Origin: Bacillota bacterium
GTDB taxonomy: Bacteria; Bacillota; Clostridia; Lachnospirales; Lachnospiraceae
Reading direction: 5' to 3'
Length of the DNA: 64,000 bases
Assembly (NCBI GenBank): GCA_023439505.1
Contig: JAEXNR010000037.1
Coordinates: 1-64,000, forward strand
The translations under genes and the position numbers were made by a program. Position 1 is the stretch's first letter; each line of letters starts with the position of its first letter. Below are positions 61,781-64,000 of the stretch, in pieces. The notes under the pieces were generated by a model, which had not been told where the DNA came from, made no database searches, and worked only from the letters and a program-made list of their open reading frames with translations.

Positions 61781-62218
61781 ATGCTTAAAGTAAGTTTTTA
61801 TGATAACGTCGATGACAGTTTACTGAAATTTGCTGTAATTGTATCGAAAAGCCAAGGAAAATGGGTGTTCTGTAAACACAAGGAAAGAAGTACCTATGAA
61901 TGTCCAGGCGGGCACAGAGAAGCTGGTGAGGATATCTTATCAGCTGCAAAAAGAGAGCTTTATGAAGAAACCGGTGCAATAGAATATTCCATAAAGAAGA
62001 TATGTGTTTATTCGGTATGTGGTAATGATGGAGTCATTGAAAATAGTATAGAGACTTTTGGTATGCTATATTTTGCTTATATTACAAAGTTTGAAGAACT
62101 GCCGGTATTTGAAATGGAAAAGATAGAATTATTTGATGAACTGCCCGACAACTGGACTTATCCGGAAATTCAGCCAAAATTAATAGAGAAAGTACAGAAT
62201 GCTATTGATAATATATAA
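61781..62218 (+). CDS. NUDIX hydrolase
   Basis: This 145-residue NUDIX protein has the box ECPGGHREAGEDILSAAKRE, then LYEETGA, at about residues 42-70. It starts MLKVSFYDNVDDSLLKFAVI and ends with a helical part. This is the third NUDIX gene in 7 kb. The substrate is unknown. I chose the ATG at 61781 because GGGAGGTG lies 5 bases upstream; the frame opens at a GTG two codons earlier. The adenosine deaminase gene follows by 25 bp. Confidence 0.88.
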   Translation: MLKVSFYDNVDDSLLKFAVIVSKSQGKWVFCKHKERSTYECPGGHREAGEDILSAAKRELYEETGAIEYSIKKICVYSVCGNDGVIENSIETFGMLYFAYITKFEELPVFEMEKIELFDELPDNWTYPEIQPKLIEKVQNAIDNI

Positions 62219-62243
62219 AGGGTAATTGATTATGGAGGCAGTA

Positions 62244-63200
62244 ATGAAAGACTTTTATTCGGATGAATTTATAGATGCGTTCATGAAGCATGATATCAAT
62301 AAAATAAAAATGATTCCTAAATCAGATTTACATAATCATTTTGTATTGGGTGGATGCAGAGAATATATTAAGTTAAAAACCGGATTTGAAATTCCATTTT
62401 TCAATGGTGTATTATCTTCTATGAACGATATGCATGATTGGAATAATAAGTATATCGGAGAGCGCTTTGACTCGAAGGAAATGCGGACACTGCTGATAGA
62501 GGCGACCTTTGTTCAGGCAAAGGAAGATGGAGTTAAAGTTCTTGAGATAGGGGAAGATGTATGGGGACTGGGAGAGTACTTCGAAAATGATATTGAACAA
62601 CTGATACATTCATTTCTTGATGCAAATCAGAGGATAGCTCCAGAGATAGAACTACGGTTACAAATAGGATTATCAAGACATTGCCCGGTTGATTATTTAT
62701 TAAACTGCTTAGAACCTTTCTGGGGAAATAAGAATTTTTATTCCATTGACCTGTATGGAGACGAACTGGCTCAGCCAATCGAAAATTTTATTCCGATTTA
62801 CCGCAGGGCTAAAAAAGAGGGGTTGCGGCTAAAGGCTCATGTGGGAGAGTGGGGGACTGCTGAGGATGTAAAGAAAGCAGTTGAACTGCTAGAGTTAGAT
62901 GAAGTACAGCATGGGATTGCCGCTGCCGGTTCTGTGGATGTAGTCCGGTTCCTGATTGATAATCATATAAGGTTAAATATTACTCCAACCAGTAATGTAA
63001 AGCTTGATAGAATCCGGGGATTACAAGAACATCCCATCAGGGAGTTATATCGAGCTGGAGTGAATGTTACAATTAATTCGGATGATATATTGATATTTGA
63101 CAGTGATATATCGAAAGAATACTTAAGACTGTACGAAATAGGTGTATTAACACCAGAAGAACTTGATGATATACGCATCAATGGATTATGCAAGTGCTGA
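62244..63200 (+). CDS. Adenosine deaminase family protein
   Basis: This 318-residue metal-dependent deaminase has zinc ligands in IPKSDLHNHFVLGG (HxH), RLKAHVGEWGTAEDVKKAVE, and NVTINSDDILIFD (aspartates near the end), plus DEVQHGIAAAGSVDV with the catalytic His. It should deaminate adenosine or a related nucleoside. The ATG at 62244 follows GGAGG by 5 bases. The end INGLCKC is a little short. Reading in the +1 frame from there would give YASAEYMRWREMYG, so a late frameshift is possible but unproven. Confidence 0.88.
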   Translation: MKDFYSDEFIDAFMKHDINKIKMIPKSDLHNHFVLGGCREYIKLKTGFEIPFFNGVLSSMNDMHDWNNKYIGERFDSKEMRTLLIEATFVQAKEDGVKVLEIGEDVWGLGEYFENDIEQLIHSFLDANQRIAPEIELRLQIGLSRHCPVDYLLNCLEPFWGNKNFYSIDLYGDELAQPIENFIPIYRRAKKEGLRLKAHVGEWGTAEDVKKAVELLELDEVQHGIAAAGSVDVVRFLIDNHIRLNITPTSNVKLDRIRGLQEHPIRELYRAGVNVTINSDDILIFDSDISKEYLRLYEIGVLTPEELDDIRINGLCKC

Positions 63201-63223
63201 GTATATGAGATGGAGGGAGATGT

Positions 63224-63781
63224 ATGGCGTATATACCAGATATTCATAAAAAATATAACTTACTTTTGCGTTGTCAAAAGTGCCTCAAAGAAGTCTTTTC
63301 ATATCCATGTGCTCAGCTAGATAAACTAGGCGACGCTGGTGAAGATAATCTTGACCCTTATGGTTATTGTAGTTATGAAGAATATTATGCTGAAATTGAT
63401 AAGAGAATAAATAAACGGCAAATTGATAACAATGCTGAGATAGTAGAATTACTTAAGGTATATAAAGATTTGATACTACAGATGAATAAGAAAGAAGTAT
63501 GGTCTGTACTAAAATATGTTGGTGAGGATACTGACGGTATTTTTGGTCTTAAGACTGGAAGATACTATTATTGGCCATGCAGTATGGAAAATCCAAGATA
63601 TGAAGGTGTTATTGATGAAGAGGAATATACGTCATATCTATATCCAACGGACAGCTGTTTATGGGAAATTGCAGAAGACCCAACAGGAATGGCATACCGA
63701 ACAATTTACGGTGGAGAAAATTCTTGTTCTTCTGAAGAATACGAAAATATTATGCGGCAGGTAAAAGAGCAGCTGGACTAA
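63224..63781 (+). CDS. Conserved hypothetical protein, 185 residues
   Basis: This soluble protein starts MAYIPDIHKKYNLLLRCQKC and has one Cys-x2-Cys pair near residue 17. Aromatic and acidic residues are abundant (YGYCSYEEYYAEIDKRINKR; YYYWPCSMENPRYEGVIDEE). No known domain is recognised. GGAGGGAGA lies 4-12 bases before the ATG. It lies between the deaminase and the MBL-fold gene, and its role is unknown. Confidence 0.65.
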   Translation: MAYIPDIHKKYNLLLRCQKCLKEVFSYPCAQLDKLGDAGEDNLDPYGYCSYEEYYAEIDKRINKRQIDNNAEIVELLKVYKDLILQMNKKEVWSVLKYVGEDTDGIFGLKTGRYYYWPCSMENPRYEGVIDEEEYTSYLYPTDSCLWEIAEDPTGMAYRTIYGGENSCSSEEYENIMRQVKEQLD

Positions 63782-63830
63782 ATGTTAAAGGAAATAATGA
63801 ATTCTGATTAATAAGAGATTGGAGTTGTTT

Positions 63831-64000
63831 ATGAAATTAAAGATTATTGGTTCTGGAGGCTGTGTCAGTATACCAAAACCATTATGCCAGTGTAATGTTT
63901 GTACTGAGGCAAGGGAAAAAGGCTTTCCATACGCAAGGTGTGGTTGTAGTTTATATGTTCAGGAAGCTAATATATTGATTGATACACCGGAAGACATTGC
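63831..64000 (+). CDS. MBL-fold metallohydrolase (PhnP-like), 5' part only
   Basis: The frame opens at 63831 and runs off the right edge after 56 codons. It starts MKLKIIGSGGCVSIPKPLCQ, then CNVCTEAREKGFPYARCGCS and ANILIDTPEDI. The cysteine pairs followed by R-x-x-S and LIDTPED are typical of PhnP/RNase-Z-like MBL proteins, where the cysteines bind a structural zinc and a later HxHxDH motif (outside the window) the catalytic metals. GGAG lies about 8 bases upstream. Confidence 0.8.
   Translation, partial: MKLKIIGSGGCVSIPKPLCQCNVCTEAREKGFPYARCGCSLYVQEANILIDTPEDI

Noticed and set aside
55405..64000. Integron-like gene cassette array
   Set aside because: I saw no repeated attC-like hairpins in the spacers and no integron integrase.
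1..64000. CRISPR array
   Set aside because: No evenly spaced repeat set was seen; the only short repeats are the twin 13-mers before fabT and a tandem 11-mer near 51.1 kb.

Overview
The window is low-GC Firmicutes DNA. It most likely comes from an anaerobic member of the Lachnospiraceae (Clostridium cluster XIVa, Lachnoclostridium/Anaerocolumna-like). This rests on several things seen together: a one-operon FASII cluster running fabT-fabH-acpP-fabK-fabD-fabG-fabF-accB-fabZ-accC-accD-accA, a type III (GlnN) glutamine synthetase, a rubrerythrin, DUF1540, DUF5721 and DUF6320 proteins, strong AGGAGG-type ribosome binding sites and sigma-A TTGACA/TATAAT promoters. Species assignment is an inference.

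Layout. 1-850: the edge of an old integration site, with a decayed tyrosine recombinase next to a tRNA-Gly(GCC). 0.98-8.4 kb: an AraC regulator with a nitroreductase-like protein, a heterodimeric ABC exporter, mutY and an SH3 lipoprotein. 8.4-13.7 kb: a LysR regulator divergent from leuBCD, then LysM and DUF1540 proteins. 13.7-16.6 kb (minus strand): an AI-2E family permease and the phosphate pair DUF47/PiT. 17.0-25.0 kb: ilvD-ilvB, serC-serA, then DUF1015 and rubrerythrin. 25.2-28.5 kb: a YesL-like membrane protein and glnN with a terminator-like leader hairpin. 28.6-38.7 kb: the complete fatty-acid and malonyl-CoA operon with a FabT operator at its promoter. 38.7-42.5 kb (minus strand): a C39-like protein, an ABC-F ATPase and a ferredoxin-fused aldo/keto reductase. 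42.8-46.7 kb: an esterase / HxxxDG acyltransferase / zinc-ribbon membrane protein / TraX operon, with a 57-residue small protein encoded convergently. 46.9-50.9 kb: DUF5721, then htpG under a perfect CIRCE element, then degV. HtpG carries a charged linker and a His/Cys-rich insert.

From about 51.4 kb to the right edge the character changes. Every gene is on the plus strand, intergenic DNA is AT-rich and poorly coding, and the genes are accessory. First comes an unrecognised cluster: an HTH protein, a structured leader, and 95-, 119- and 228-residue proteins. A KilA-N protein follows. Then comes a series of stand-alone small-molecule enzymes: three NUDIX hydrolases, three GNATs (one an interrupted AAC(6')-like gene), a metallophosphoesterase, a methyltransferase, a HAD phosphatase, a small pyrophosphatase, an adenosine deaminase and an MBL-fold protein cut by the window edge. 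This looks like a genomic island or cargo region, although no integrase or att site is visible at that end.

How the genes work together. LeuBCD, IlvD and IlvB supply branched-chain amino acids; leuA, ilvC, ilvE and ilvN are not in the window. SerC and SerA make phosphoserine; no serB is present, and a DUF1015 gene sits next to them. The acc genes make malonyl-CoA for the fab genes, controlled by the first gene, FabT. The best candidates for undescribed biology are the esterase/acyltransferase/TraX operon with its facing small protein, the metal-binding insert in HtpG, and the leader-controlled unknown cluster at 51.4-53.6 kb.
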